Of a stretch of 64,000 nt of DNA, positions 1 to 10,341 are shown in pieces; the first letter of the stretch is position 1, and each line of letters starts with the position of its first letter. Under the pieces are notes generated by a model, which was not told the DNA's origin, did not search any database, and worked only from the letters and a program-made list of their open reading frames with translations. Position numbers and translations under genes: made by a program. Origin of the DNA: Chloroflexota bacterium (GTDB lineage: Bacteria > Chloroflexota > Anaerolineae > Anaerolineales > DRMV01); assembly GCA_011322445.1 (NCBI GenBank), contig DRMV01000048.1:62001-126000 (forward strand). Direction: 5' to 3'.

Positions 1-22
1 TCGCCCCAAAACTAACCTGAAA

Positions 23-775
23 ATGGTTTACCAGCGCCCTGAATCGCTGGTAGACACCCCCACCCATTACTGCCCCGGCTGCACCCACGGCGTCGCCCAC
101 CGGCTGGTGGCCGAAGTGCTGGACGAAATGGGGTTGCGCGAGAAAACCATCGGCATCGCGCCGGTGGGTTGTGCCGTGCTGGCTTACGATTATTTCGAAT
201 TCGACGGCGTGGAAGCCGCCCACGGGCGCGCCCCCGCGATGGCCACCGGCATCAAGCGGGTGCTGCCCGACCGCATCGTCTTCACCTACCAGGGCGACGG
301 CGACCTCGCTTCCATCGGCATGGGCGAAATCATCCATGCCGCTGCCCGCGGCGAGCGCATCACCGTAATTTTCATCAACAACGCCATCTACGGCATGACC
401 GGCGGGCAAATGGCCCCCACCACCCTCCCCAACCAGATCACCACCTCTTCGCCGGGCGGCCGTGACGTTGCCGTGCAGGGTTTCCCCATTCGCATGGCAG
501 AAATTCTCGCCACGCTCGATGGTGCGGCTTACGTCGTCCGCCGCAGCATGCACGACCCGACCAACATCCGCAAAGCCAAGAAAGCCATCCGCCTGGCTTT
601 CGAGGCGCAGGTGCGCGGCCTGGGGTTCTCGTTAGTAGAACTGCTTTCCACCTGCCCCACCAACTGGAAGATGACCCCAGCCGAAGCCATGAATTGGGTG
701 CGCGACAACATGGTGCCCGCTTACCCGTTGGGCGATTACAAAGTCGCTCCCGAACTGCAAAAACTGCGGGTGTAA
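23..775 (+). CDS. 2-oxoacid:ferredoxin oxidoreductase, beta (TPP-binding) subunit
   Basis: Catalytic beta subunit of an oxygen-sensitive 2-oxoacid:ferredoxin oxidoreductase (KorB/VorB type), which decarboxylates a 2-oxoacid to acyl-CoA and passes electrons to ferredoxin. Near the N-terminus is a CPGC motif (cysteines for the 4Fe-4S cluster), followed by a conserved VGCAV segment and an EAAHGRAP stretch. The TPP/Mg motif runs from GDGD (residues about 91-94) to NN about 27 residues later, followed by [11 protein letters not shown]. At 250 aa it has the usual length of a separate beta subunit. No Shine-Dalgarno is visible; a TGA at 18-20 lies just before the ATG, so it is probably translationally coupled to an alpha subunit gene that lies off the window. 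Substrate (2-oxoglutarate versus branched-chain 2-oxoacid) cannot be decided here. Confidence 0.93.
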   Translation: MVYQRPESLVDTPTHYCPGCTHGVAHRLVAEVLDEMGLREKTIGIAPVGCAVLAYDYFEFDGVEAAHGRAPAMATGIKRVLPDRIVFTYQGDGDLASIGMGEIIHAAARGERITVIFINNAIYGMTGGQMAPTTLPNQITTSSPGGRDVAVQGFPIRMAEILATLDGAAYVVRRSMHDPTNIRKAKKAIRLAFEAQVRGLGFSLVELLSTCPTNWKMTPAEAMNWVRDNMVPAYPLGDYKVAPELQKLRV

Positions 776-787
776 AGGAGGTACGCC

Positions 788-1339
788 ATGCAAACAGAAA
801 TTTTGATCGCCGGTTTTGGCGGCCAGGGCGTGCTCTTTGCCGGGCAAGTGCTGGCCTACGCTGCGATGGACGCAGGCTACGAAGTGACGTGGTTTCCCTC
901 TTACGGCCCCGAAATGCGCGGCGGCACGGCCAACTGCACGGTCATCATCGCCGACGAGGAAATCGGCTCGCCGCTGGTCTCTCACCCCAAAGTGCTGATG
1001 GCCCTCAACGCCCCCTCGCTGGACAAGTTCGAGCCGCAGGTGCAGGCCGGCGGGCTGATTATCGCCAACGCCTCGCTGCTCAACCGCGAGGTGGAACGCA
1101 CCGATGTCGAGGCCATTACCCTCAAAGCCAGCCACATTGCCGAAGACCTGGGCGACCGCCGGTTAGCCAACATGGTGATGCTGGGCGCTTTGATGCCGCG
1201 CTTCCCGATGCTGACGATGGAGCAAATCAAGACTGCGCTCAAAGACCACCTTCCTGCCAGCAAGCACCACCTGCTGGAAGCCAACTACCGCGCCCTGGAT
1301 GCCGGCGCGGCGGTGGCTGAGGCACAGGCAGCGGCATAG
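788..1339 (+). CDS. 2-oxoacid:ferredoxin oxidoreductase, gamma subunit
   Basis: Gamma subunit (KorC/VorC type, POR gamma domain) of the same complex as the preceding gene. The N-terminus has the family signature GFGGQGV near residues 10-16, followed by a PSYGPEMRGG segment and a CTV motif, all typical of this 180-190 aa domain. It lies 12 bases after the beta gene, with a perfect AAAGGAGGT ribosome site at 774-782 that overlaps the upstream stop codon, so the two are co-transcribed and coupled. Having separate beta and gamma genes points to the multi-subunit (alpha, beta, gamma, possibly delta) architecture rather than the single-chain pyruvate:ferredoxin oxidoreductase. It is the last gene of its operon: a strong terminator follows. 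Confidence 0.93.
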   Translation: MQTEILIAGFGGQGVLFAGQVLAYAAMDAGYEVTWFPSYGPEMRGGTANCTVIIADEEIGSPLVSHPKVLMALNAPSLDKFEPQVQAGGLIIANASLLNREVERTDVEAITLKASHIAEDLGDRRLANMVMLGALMPRFPMLTMEQIKTALKDHLPASKHHLLEANYRALDAGAAVAEAQAAA

Positions 1340-1366
1340 GCGCTGTTTCGCTTTTGCACACAAGCA

Positions 1367-1398
1367 CCCCCAGGGCGGTTGCCGGCCCTGGGGGTTTT
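1367..1398 (+). terminator. Rho-independent terminator of the ferredoxin oxidoreductase operon
   Basis: A perfect 10-bp stem (1367-1376 with 1385-1394, core CCCCAGGGC/GCCCTGGGG), an 8-nt loop and a TTTT run at 1395-1398. It sits between convergent genes; the T-run is on the plus strand, so it ends the oxidoreductase transcript. mutS2 ends on the minus strand at 1400. Confidence 0.9.
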
Positions 1399-1399
1399 C

Positions 1400-3913
1400 T
1401 CATTCCCCTGCCAGTTTGGCTATGGTCACACCGTCGCCGCCTTCCTGCGGCAGGCCGGATTCCCAGGCGCGGACGTGGGGGTGGCGTTCCAGCGCGTCGC
1501 GCACGGCAGCGCGCAGGCGTCCGGTGCCTTTGCCGTGCACAATCCGCACGAAGGGCAGCCCGGCTAAATAGGCCTGGTCAAGGTACTTGTCCAGCCGCTC
1601 CAACGCCTCGTCGGCGGTCAGACCGCGCAAATCCAGTGCCATGCCGGGCGAGGCCACTTCGGGCACCCGCACGCTGCTTTCGCCGACTGCCGCGCCCTGG
1701 GGCGGGGGCGGGGCGAGCACCCGCAGGTCGCGAATCGGCGTGCGCACCCGCAGCGCGCCGATGACCACTTCGGCTTCCCCGGCCTCTTCGTCCAGCGCGC
1801 TCACCGTGCCCTGGGCGTTGAGGCGTTCCACGTGCACCTTCGCGCCCACGGCAAGGGGCGGGGGCGGCCCGGCCACGGGCGGCGGCTCGGGGGGCGCGGT
1901 TTCGGCTTCCAGGGCGGTCAGGCGCTCCTCGACTTCGGTTTCCAGCGCCTCGGCGGCCTGCTGGGCGGTGCGGAGTTCGTTTTGGGCTTCCAGCGCCTCG
2001 GCGGGGGGCAGCAGGCGGCGCAGGCGGCGGCGCAGGGTGCGGATTTCTTCCCGCAGGGCTTCCACCTCGGCCTGCGCCTGGCTTTGGGCTTCGGCCAGCA
2101 CCTGCCGCCGCTCTTTGTCGATTTCCGCCAGACGCCGCGCCAGTTTCGCCCGCAGCGCCTCGGCACGACGGCGGGCTTTTTCGGCGCGGCGGCGTTCTTT
2201 GCGCGCCAGCCGCCGCTGCCGGTGGATTTCGTCTAACAGGGCATCGGCTTTCAGGTCGTCGGGGTGGAAGCCTGCGCGGGCCGCGGCGATGATTTCCTCG
2301 GAAAGCCCCAGCCGTTGGGCGATTTCCAGCGCGTTGGAACGCCCCGGCAGGCCGACCACCAGGCGGTAGGTGGGGCGCAGGGTGTGGGCATCGAAGGCCA
2401 TGCTGGCGTTGGCAACGCCGGGGGTGGCGTGGGCGTAAAGTTTGAGTTCGGGGTAGTGGGTGGCAACCAGGGTGGTCACGCCGCGGCGCACCAGGTGGTC
2501 GAGGATGGCACGCGCTAACGCCGCACCTTCCTGGGGGTCGGTGCCCGCGCCGAGTTCGTCCAGGAGCACCAGGTCGCGGGAATCCGCCCGCTTGAGGATA
2601 CGCACGATGTTGCGCATGTGCCCCGAAAAGGTGGAAAGGGACTGCTCGATGGACTGCTCGTCGCCGATGTCGGCGAAGATGTTGGCAAACACGCTCAGGG
2701 CGCTGCCTTCTTCGGCGGGAATGTGGAAACCGGCCTGCGCCATCAGCGCCAGCAGCCCGGCGGTTTTCAGGGTCACGGTCTTGCCGCCGGTGTTGGGGCC
2801 GGTGATGACTAAGGCGAAGATGTCTTCGTCCAGCACCAGGTCAATGGGCACCGCCGTTTCGAGGGGCAGCAGGGGATGGCGCGCCCCTAACAGTCGCAGG
2901 GTGACGCCGGGGTGGGTGGGGGCGGTGGTTTCCGGCGTTGCCCTCACCTTTCCCCCTTGCCCTTCGCCCTGCTGCGGGCTTTCCCCCTTTCCTCTCCCAG
3001 AGGGCGAGGCAAGGGGGCGGGGCCTGAAGGGCACCAACCGCGGGGCGGTGGCTTCCATTTGCTCGGCGAGGGCGGCTTTGCCGAAAATGACGTCCAGCCG
3101 GGCTAAGGTTTCCACGGCCTGCAGCAGGGTGTCGGCGTGGATGGCGACTTCCTGCGAAAGGGCAGCCAGCAGGCGGCGGATTTCCTGCTCGGCGGCGCGT
3201 TCCAGTTCCCGCAGGTGATTGTTGATTTCCACGATGGGCAGCGGCTCGACGAACAGGGTCGCGCCCGAAGCCGAGCGGTCGTGGACGATGCCCTTCAGGC
3301 GGCCTTTGAATTCGGCTTTCAGGGGGAGCACATAGCGCCCGCCGCGCTGGGTAACGATGGGCTCCTGCAGCATGGGCACAATGGCCGGGTCGCGCACCAT
3401 GCGTTCCAGGCGGCGGGTAAGGCGCTGGCGGGCTAAGGTCATGTCGGCGCGCAGGCGGGCGAGGGTCGGCGAGGCGCTGTCGGGGATTTCGCCTTCGTCG
3501 GTGAGGGTGCGGGCGATAGCGTCAATCAGGCCGATGGGCGGGGGCAGCAGGGCGGCGATGTCGGCCAGGCGGGGGGCTTCGGTTTGCAGGCGCAGCAGGT
3601 CGCGGCGCAGGTCGCGGCTGCGGGCGAGGGTGGCCTTGATTTCCAGCAGGGCTTCGGGGGCCAGGGTGATGCCGCGGCGGGCGGCTTCCACATGCGGGCG
3701 GATGTCGCGCACGCCCCGCAGGCCAATGCCGGGGTGGGAAGCCAGCAGGGCGCGGGCTTCGGTGGTTTCAGCCTGCAGGGAGCGGGCTTTCCGCAGGCTG
3801 GAAGCTGGCTTCAGCGCCAGGGCGCGCTCGCGCCCGGCGGCAAAGGCGGTGTGCTGTGCCAGCCGTTCCAGAATTTTGGGGAATTCAAGGACTTCCAGGG
3901 TCTTGACGTCCAT
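1400..3913 (-). CDS. mutS2: Endonuclease MutS2 (with in-frame GC-rich insertion)
   Basis: MutS2-type ATPase/endonuclease, implicated in suppressing recombination or in rescue of collided ribosomes depending on the organism. The order is an N-terminal clamp/core region, a MutS ATPase domain with Walker A GPNTGGKT and Walker B LVLLDELGAGTD, a Glu/Arg-rich coiled coil, and a C-terminal Smr nuclease domain with DLRG and HGKG motifs. MutS2 proteins are usually about 780-790 aa; this one is 837. Residues about 293-326 (2935-3035) form a low-complexity Gly/Pro/Ser segment just before the conserved GARHP block, encoded by a GC-rich inverted repeat found elsewhere in the window. The reading frame stays open, so the gene is probably functional. 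No good Shine-Dalgarno is visible before the ATG. Confidence 0.95.
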   Translation of the reverse strand: MDVKTLEVLEFPKILERLAQHTAFAAGRERALALKPASSLRKARSLQAETTEARALLASHPGIGLRGVRDIRPHVEAARRGITLAPEALLEIKATLARSRDLRRDLLRLQTEAPRLADIAALLPPPIGLIDAIARTLTDEGEIPDSASPTLARLRADMTLARQRLTRRLERMVRDPAIVPMLQEPIVTQRGGRYVLPLKAEFKGRLKGIVHDRSASGATLFVEPLPIVEINNHLRELERAAEQEIRRLLAALSQEVAIHADTLLQAVETLARLDVIFGKAALAEQMEATAPRLVPFRPRPLASPSGRGKGESPQQGEGQGGKVRATPETTAPTHPGVTLRLLGARHPLLPLETAVPIDLVLDEDIFALVITGPNTGGKTVTLKTAGLLALMAQAGFHIPAEEGSALSVFANIFADIGDEQSIEQSLSTFSGHMRNIVRILKRADSRDLVLLDELGAGTDPQEGAALARAILDHLVRRGVTTLVATHYPELKLYAHATPGVANASMAFDAHTLRPTYRLVVGLPGRSNALEIAQRLGLSEEIIAAARAGFHPDDLKADALLDEIHRQRRLARKERRRAEKARRRAEALRAKLARRLAEIDKERRQVLAEAQSQAQAEVEALREEIRTLRRRLRRLLPPAEALEAQNELRTAQQAAEALETEVEERLTALEAETAPPEPPPVAGPPPPLAVGAKVHVERLNAQGTVSALDEEAGEAEVVIGALRVRTPIRDLRVLAPPPPQGAAVGESSVRVPEVASPGMALDLRGLTADEALERLDKYLDQAYLAGLPFVRIVHGKGTGRLRAAVRDALERHPHVRAWESGLPQEGGDGVTIAKLAGE
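2983..3017. repeat. GC-rich inverted repeat inside mutS2
   Basis: Arms 2983-2998 and 3002-3017 (16 nt, 14 matches; left arm begins CCCCCTTTCCTC) with a 3-nt centre, preceded by a small GCCC/GGGC hairpin at 2966-2979. The arrangement and sequence resemble the intergenic inverted repeat at 6303-6337. It lies in coding sequence between the core and ATPase domains of MutS2 and adds a Ser/Gly/Pro-rich peptide absent from typical family members. Confidence 0.6.
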
Positions 3914-3954
3914 TTCAGCACCGAAAAAATGCCCCCGCGTGAGCGGGGGGAGGG

Positions 3955-5660
<1,706 letters not shown>

Positions 5661-5661
5661 T

Positions 5662-6213
5662 TCATTTGGAAACCGGCAAGGCGGCGGTGAGGGCGGCCAC
5701 CGCGGCTTCGCCGTTGGGGGCGTAGTGCAGCAGCTCGCGGGCGGCGTCGGTGATGTAGCGCCCCTGGGCTTGCAGCAGGGTTTCAAAGGTTTGCTGCCAG
5801 CCGCGGCCCACGAGGATGAGGGGCTGGGGCGGCAGGGCGTGGATGACGCGCAGGTTCCACGCGAGGCTGATTTCCAGCAGGGTGCCCACGCCGCCGGGCA
5901 GGGCAATGGCCGCGTCGGCTTCGGTGGTAAGGATGCGCAGGCGGTCAATCAGGGTTTCGGTGGGCACCACTTTTTGCACCCAAGGGTTGGCGTCGAGGGG
6001 GCGGTAGCGCTCAATTTCGGCGCAGGTCACGCCGATGGTGTGCCCGCCGCCGTCCACTGCGCCGCGGGAAACCGCTTCCATGGTGCCCGCGTAGCCGCCG
6101 GTCATCACGGTGTAGCCCGCCTGTCCCAGCAGGTAGCCTAAGCGGTAGGCGGCTTCGTAGTCGGGTTCGCCTTCTTTGGGCGATGCGCTGCCAAAAACGG
6201 TGATGGTGGGCAT
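5662..6213 (-). CDS. LOG-family protein (TIGR00725-like Rossmann fold)
   Basis: Member of the LOG ('lysine decarboxylase' superfamily), many of which are nucleoside 5'-monophosphate phosphoribohydrolases; the substrate here is unknown. The family motif PGGxGTxxE is present as PGGVGTLLEI near residues 127-136, with an upstream GGYAGTMEAVSRGA nucleotide-binding segment and an early VFGSASP glycine loop. At 183 aa it has normal size for the single-domain family. A GAGG box precedes the ATG. It stands alone between repeat-rich spacers on both sides, so context does not help with function. Confidence 0.85.
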   Translation of the reverse strand: MPTITVFGSASPKEGEPDYEAAYRLGYLLGQAGYTVMTGGYAGTMEAVSRGAVDGGGHTIGVTCAEIERYRPLDANPWVQKVVPTETLIDRLRILTTEADAAIALPGGVGTLLEISLAWNLRVIHALPPQPLILVGRGWQQTFETLLQAQGRYITDAARELLHYAPNGEAAVAALTAALPVSK

Positions 6214-6574
6214 GTTCGCTTACCTCGCTGGTGGGAGTATCTCTCCCTTCCCCCTGCCGCTCCTTCGACTTCGGGCTTCGCCCTTCGCTCAGGAAGCGGC
6301 TTCCCCCTTCCCTCCCTTAGTAAGGGAGGGAAGGGGGTGTCCGAAAAGCGCATTTTGCGCTTTTCGGACGGGGGTTAGGAGAGATTTTGTTTCGTGGCGT
6401 TGGGTAGGTGAAGACACTGCCGTCGCCTACCCGCGCAGAAGCGCGTTGAGCGGAGATGGCGGAGCCATCGCAGTCGAAACGCGCGGTGCGCAGCGCTGCG
6501 CGCTCAAGTGTCCTTCGACTTCAGTCCTCGCTAACGCTCGGACTTCCGCTCAGGACGCTTTGCCAACGTTCGGG
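6214..6574. other. Repeat-rich spacer without genes
   Basis: About 360 bases between argS and the LOG gene. It is built of inverted-repeat and CGACTTC/CGCTCAGGA-type words: two perfect inverted repeats at 6303-6369, a GGTAGGTGA...TCGCCTACC pair, and two copies of a CCTTCGACTTC...CGCTCAGGA module (about 6258-6294 and about 6513-6556). No convincing ORF was seen. A related module lies at about 20280-20325 upstream of the HD-GYP gene. Confidence 0.6.
6303..6369. repeat. Two adjacent perfect inverted repeats
   Basis: First repeat: 17-nt arms 6303-6319 and 6321-6337 around a single G (core CCCTCCCTTA/TAAGGGAGGG). Second: 14-nt arms 6339-6352 and 6356-6369 around TTT (core CCGAAAAGCGC/GCGCTTTTCGG). 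Neither is followed by a T-run on either strand, so simple terminators are unlikely. The first belongs to the same family as the repeat inside mutS2. Confidence 0.85.
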
Positions 6575-8356
6575 TTACATCCGCTCCGGCGCTTCGATGG
6601 CTAACAGGCGCAGGGCGGCGGCAAGGGCGTATTTCGCCGCGGCGACCAGCCGCAGGCGGAAGGCGACCACATCTTCCCCTTCGGCGTTCAGCACCGGGCA
6701 CTGGTTGTAGAAGTCGTTGAAGGCGCGGGCGATTTCGTAGGCCTGGTTGGCAATGTGCAGGGGCTTGAAATCTTCCGCCGCGCGGCGCACGGCTTCGGGC
6801 AGTTGCGCCAGCTGCGAGATGAGTTCCACCTCGGCGGGGTGGAGGGTGTGCGCGGGGGCGAGGGCGTCCGCGGGGGCTTCCCCGGCCTTGCGCAGGATGC
6901 TGTTGGCGCGCACGTGGGCGTATTGAATGTAGGGCGCGGCCACGCCGTTGAAGTCCAAAGCGCGTTCCCAGTCGAAGGTCACGATTTTGGTGTTTTCGCG
7001 CGCCAGCATGGTGTATTTGATGGCGCCCATGCCCACCGCGGCGGCCACCGCGTCTTTGGTGGCGTCGTCTAAGGCGGGGTTCTTCTCTTCCACCACCGCG
7101 CGGGCGCGGGCCGCGGCTTCCCGCATCAGGTCTTCCAGCAGCACCACCGTGCCTTCCCGCGACGACATGGTGACGTTCCCCGGCAGGTTGACCACCTCGT
7201 AGGCTAAGTGGTAGAGTTTGTCAGCCCACGGGTAGCCCATCACTTCCAGGGTTTTGAAAATTTGCTGCATGTAGAGGGACTGGCGGACATCAATGACGTA
7301 GATGCTGCGCGCCAGGTCGGGGTATTCCCGGAATTTGAGGATCGCGAGGGGCAGGTCTTTGGTGGCGTAAAGCGAGGTGCCGTCGGAACGCAGCACGACA
7401 TAGGAGCGGTAGGTTTCCTTTTTCAGGCCGAGGAGTTCGTCGAGATGCACCACCACTGGGCCGTCGGGGCGCTCGTCGGTGGCGATGCCTTTGGCAATCA
7501 TTTCCTCGACGAGTTCCTTGCCGGGGTCTTCCACCTCGCTTTCAAAATACACGCGGTCAAAGTGCACGCCTAAGCGCTTGTATACCTCATCGAAGCCTTC
7601 CAGCGACCACTGGCGGGTTTTCTCCCACAGGGCGACGATTTCGGGGTCGCGGGCATCCCAGCGGGCGAAGAGGGCGCGCACCTCGGCTTCCAGGTCGGGG
7701 TTGGCGTCTAAGCGCTTGACGGCCTCGGCGTAGAGGTCGCCCATCCAGCGGATTTTGCCTTCCGCGGGCGGCTCTTCGCCGTGGTGGTAGTTGATGTAGT
7801 TCCACAGCCACTTGATGACGTGCAGGCCGATGTCGCCGATGTAGTTGGCGCGCACCACGTCGTAGCCCGCGGCTTCCAGAATGCGGCACACCGACTCGCC
7901 CAAAATCACATTGCGCAGGTGCCCGACGTGAAAAGCCTTGTGGGTGTTGGGCTGGGAATATTCCACCAGCACCCGCTGCCCGCGGGCGGGCAGGCTGCCG
8001 AAGCGCTGCTTTTGCCGGAAGGCAGCGGCGAGGACATGGTGGGCGTAAGCCGCGGGGTCGAAATACAGGTTGAGGTAGCCGCGCACGGCTTCCACTTTTT
8101 GGAAGCCCTCCGGGGTGCCCAGGGCCTCGGCCACCAGCTCGGCGATTTGCTGCGCCCGCTGGGGCACTTTCACGCCCTGGGGGGCTTTGCCGGCGCGGGC
8201 TTCCTGCGCGGCCACGCGGAAGAAGTTGGTTGCCACGCCCCACGTGCCCGAAAAGGGAATCGGCGACCAGTCGAGGCTTTCGGGGGCGGGGATGTCGTGC
8301 TCGGCGAGGATGGAGCGGATTTGGGTGGCGATTTGGTGAAGTTCGTGTTCGAACAT
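6575..8356 (-). CDS. argS: Arginyl-tRNA synthetase
   Basis: Class I synthetase charging tRNA-Arg. The 593-aa protein has the N-terminal additional domain, the HIGH-type motif as NTHKAFHVGHLRN near residues 132-144, a KMSKS-equivalent MSSRE around residue 396, and the C-terminal anticodon-binding domain ending in LLAIEAPERM, typical of ArgRS. The Shine-Dalgarno is weak (CAGGG about 7 nt from the ATG). It lies downstream of rpsT on the same strand, but the terminator at 8466-8506 and a repeat array separate the two, so it probably has its own promoter. Confidence 0.96.
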   Translation of the reverse strand: MFEHELHQIATQIRSILAEHDIPAPESLDWSPIPFSGTWGVATNFFRVAAQEARAGKAPQGVKVPQRAQQIAELVAEALGTPEGFQKVEAVRGYLNLYFDPAAYAHHVLAAAFRQKQRFGSLPARGQRVLVEYSQPNTHKAFHVGHLRNVILGESVCRILEAAGYDVVRANYIGDIGLHVIKWLWNYINYHHGEEPPAEGKIRWMGDLYAEAVKRLDANPDLEAEVRALFARWDARDPEIVALWEKTRQWSLEGFDEVYKRLGVHFDRVYFESEVEDPGKELVEEMIAKGIATDERPDGPVVVHLDELLGLKKETYRSYVVLRSDGTSLYATKDLPLAILKFREYPDLARSIYVIDVRQSLYMQQIFKTLEVMGYPWADKLYHLAYEVVNLPGNVTMSSREGTVVLLEDLMREAAARARAVVEEKNPALDDATKDAVAAAVGMGAIKYTMLARENTKIVTFDWERALDFNGVAAPYIQYAHVRANSILRKAGEAPADALAPAHTLHPAEVELISQLAQLPEAVRRAAEDFKPLHIANQAYEIARAFNDFYNQCPVLNAEGEDVVAFRLRLVAAAKYALAAALRLLAIEAPERM

Positions 8357-8376
8357 GAGCAGCCCTGGAAAAGTTA

Positions 8377-8466
8377 GGAATTGCGTGTTGCGAATTGCGA
8401 ATGAGGAATTGCGTGTTGCGGAGAGGCTCAGGAGCGTTTCCTAATTCCTGATTCGCCATTCGCAAT
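8377..8466. repeat. AATTGCG-type repeat array upstream of argS
   Basis: Short repeated words (AGGAATTGCGTGTTGCG at 8377 and again at about 8405; GAATTGCGAATGAGG; then in opposite orientation CCTAATTCC and CATTCGCAATT at 8438-8468). The two orientations could fold as one long imperfect hairpin. No coding signal. Confidence 0.55.
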
Positions 8467-8506
8467 TAAAAGAAAGCGGAAGCCATGTAGCAAGCACGGC
8501 TCCCGC
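8466..8506 (-). terminator. Rho-independent terminator of rpsT
   Basis: On the minus strand a 9-bp stem (8498-8506 with 8476-8484; one G-T pair) with a 13-nt loop is followed by a T-rich run (TTTCTTTTAA, 8466-8475). It lies about 25 bases after the rpsT stop codon. Confidence 0.8.
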
Positions 8507-8530
8507 GACGGTACAAAGGCTTGGCGCGCG

Positions 8531-8821
8531 CTATGCGCTTTCGCCCTGCGCGGCCTGCGCTTCCAGCGCGTGAAGCCGTTTCATCAGGCGGCTCTTGCGG
8601 CGCGCGACGTTGTTCTTGTGCAGAATGCCTTTTTCGGCGGCTTTGTCTAAGGCTTTGATGGCCTGATAGACGTAAGCACGCGCGGCTTCCACGTCGCCGG
8701 CTTCCATCGCTTTGAGGGCTTTCTTGCTAAAGGTGCGCGCCCGGCCGCGGAACCAGCGGTTACGCAGGCGGCGCTTTTCGTTCTGGCGCATGCGCTTGGC
8801 AGCAGACTTGATGTTCGGCAA
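8531..8821 (-). CDS. rpsT: Small ribosomal subunit protein S20 (bS20)
   Basis: Primary 16S rRNA-binding protein of the 30S subunit. The 96-aa product is strongly basic, with the conserved start PNIKSAAKRMRQNEK and the later KGILHKNNVARRKSRLMKRL segment near residues 64-83. The initiation codon is TTG (8819-8821), placed 6 nt after a GGAGG box; no in-frame ATG gives the conserved N-terminus. E. coli rpsT also starts with TTG, where the weak start is part of autogenous control, so the codon may be selected rather than accidental. It is monocistronic, with its own terminator downstream. Confidence 0.97.
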   Translation of the reverse strand: MPNIKSAAKRMRQNEKRRLRNRWFRGRARTFSKKALKAMEAGDVEAARAYVYQAIKALDKAAEKGILHKNNVARRKSRLMKRLHALEAQAAQGESA

Positions 8822-8987
8822 GGTCTTCCTCCCAGAAGTGATTTTTGGGCAGCAGTTTTCTTGAGGGTGTTTGAGGGTTGTTTACAGTCGCGGCGAAAGG
8901 CGAACTGCAAGGCTCAATTTTACTTCACTTTCCGGGCAGGGGCAAGAAAAACTGTGGCGTCGGGGATGTTTTCCCGCGGGCACAAGG

Positions 8988-9023
8988 GGGCTGAGCGGGG
9001 AAGCCCCCACTCAGCCCTGTTTT
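8988..9023 (+). terminator. Strong hairpin downstream of the lipoprotein gene
   Basis: Arms 8988-9000 and 9004-9017 (GGGCTGAG paired with CTCAGCCC plus an inner GGGG/CCCC) and a TGTTTT run at 9018-9023 on the plus strand. It lies just past the stop of the minus-strand lipoprotein gene. The T-run favours plus-strand activity; on the minus strand the hairpin may act without a U-tract or as a transcript 3' end. Confidence 0.55.
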
Positions 9024-9030
9024 AGAGACT

Positions 9031-10185
9031 TCAGGGTGTGGTGTAGACGATGGTGAGCACGGCGTCGTTGAGGAAATAGCGATGGGTGCCACTGTTGTTC
9101 TGGAACTGATACCTGAATTGCACGCGTGTCTGGCCGATGCGGCTTTGCACGGCATTCAGCAGCCCGGAACTCGAGAAGGGGCCGGTAGGTTTGCTGCTGT
9201 AGGTGTAAATTGCACCTGTGGGGAAGCCAGGCACGAAATCGGCGGCATCCAGCACGCCATATTCATCGTGGTAGATCCGCATCCAGCCCAAAATGCCAAA
9301 GACGTCACCTTCCAGCGTGGCGTTGCTGAGGTCGAGGCTGGCCGAGACGACGTGCGCCCCTGCAGGGATGGACGAAATGTCGAAACTGAGGAACGCATCC
9401 ATGCGATGGCCATTATACGAGCCTGCCCAGGGCTTGATTCCCACACCACCGTCATCAGCCACGTGGCCGTCTTCGGCAGAAATGGTGTGCAGCGTCACGG
9501 TGACGTTGGCTGGGGGGGCGGGCGTCGGCGTCGCGGTGGGCGTGGGGGAAGCCTCGACGACCTTGATGTCTACCCAGAAGGGGTTGCCGGTGGTGAGGCC
9601 AAAGACGATGCCCTTGTCGGAGCGCAGACGCCAGTAGCCGCGGTATGCCCCCGCGGTGGCGGGAGCGATCAAATTGACTGAAATGTCGACTTCTTGCCCT
9701 GGGGCAACGGTGCCGCTCACCGGCACGACCGACGGGCCGCCCATCGCGTCGCCGTGGTCGAAGACCAGCGCGTAGTTTTGCCAGGTGCAGGTGCCGACGT
9801 TTTGAAGCCTCCAGGTTTTGGTGAAATGCTGGTTGGGGAGGAATGTCGTGCCATCAGGGATGGTCACATCCTTCACAAAGTGGGCCAGATTACAAGGCCT
9901 GGGGGTTGGCGTCGGAGGGGCCACCGAAGGCGATGGCGTTGGCGTCAACGTTGGCGCGAGCGAAGCCGTGAGCGTAGGCGAAGCCGCGGGGAGAGGCGTT
10001 CCAGGCAAGGCCGTAGGCTGCCCCAAAGCAGCCTGGGTCTGTTGGGCTAAAACAGCCTGCACCGTCTGTGCAGCCGCTGTTTGGGCGGCCGAAAGGGAAG
10101 GCGTATTCCCCTGCGTTGGCAAACTGCATGCGAAAACGGCCAAAAGCATTACCGAAAGAACACCCCACATCAATTTCCTGTTCAC
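9031..10185 (-). CDS. Surface lipoprotein with NBR1-type Ig domain and C-terminal beta-sandwich
   Basis: Predicted secreted lipoprotein of 384 aa. The chosen start is GTG at 10183-10185, 8 nt after AGGAGG; it gives a basic, hydrophobic signal peptide ending in the lipobox VFAC. A Gln/Ala/Thr-rich stretch and a TPTPSPSVAPPTPTP linker follow, then an Ig-like domain of the 'next to BRCA1' (NBR1) type (DVTIPDGTTFLPNQHFTKTW, a GTCTW motif, then the APGQEVDISV strand). A second TPTPTATPTP linker leads to a beta-sandwich with FLSFDISSIPAGAHVVSASL, like DNRLRE-type adhesive modules. Both linkers and the Ig domain are common in Chloroflexota surface proteins. The function is unknown; it is probably structural or adhesive. 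Confidence 0.8.
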   Translation of the reverse strand: MNRKLMWGVLSVMLLAVFACSLPTQGNTPSLSAAQTAAAQTVQAVLAQQTQAALGQPTALPGTPLPAASPTLTASLAPTLTPTPSPSVAPPTPTPRPCNLAHFVKDVTIPDGTTFLPNQHFTKTWRLQNVGTCTWQNYALVFDHGDAMGGPSVVPVSGTVAPGQEVDISVNLIAPATAGAYRGYWRLRSDKGIVFGLTTGNPFWVDIKVVEASPTPTATPTPAPPANVTVTLHTISAEDGHVADDGGVGIKPWAGSYNGHRMDAFLSFDISSIPAGAHVVSASLDLSNATLEGDVFGILGWMRIYHDEYGVLDAADFVPGFPTGAIYTYSSKPTGPFSSSGLLNAVQSRIGQTRVQFRYQFQNNSGTHRYFLNDAVLTIVYTTP

Positions 10186-10341
10186 TTTATTTTCCTCCTG
10201 AAGGCGTGCAGGGAAAAGGCGCGTCCCTATAACAACGAATAGCAAACCATTTATATCACTATACCACAACTTCAAGTCGAACATCCCGAAAACATGGTAA
10301 ACTACCGCTCACCCCCTTTTTTCAAGGAGCAGGCACGCCCG

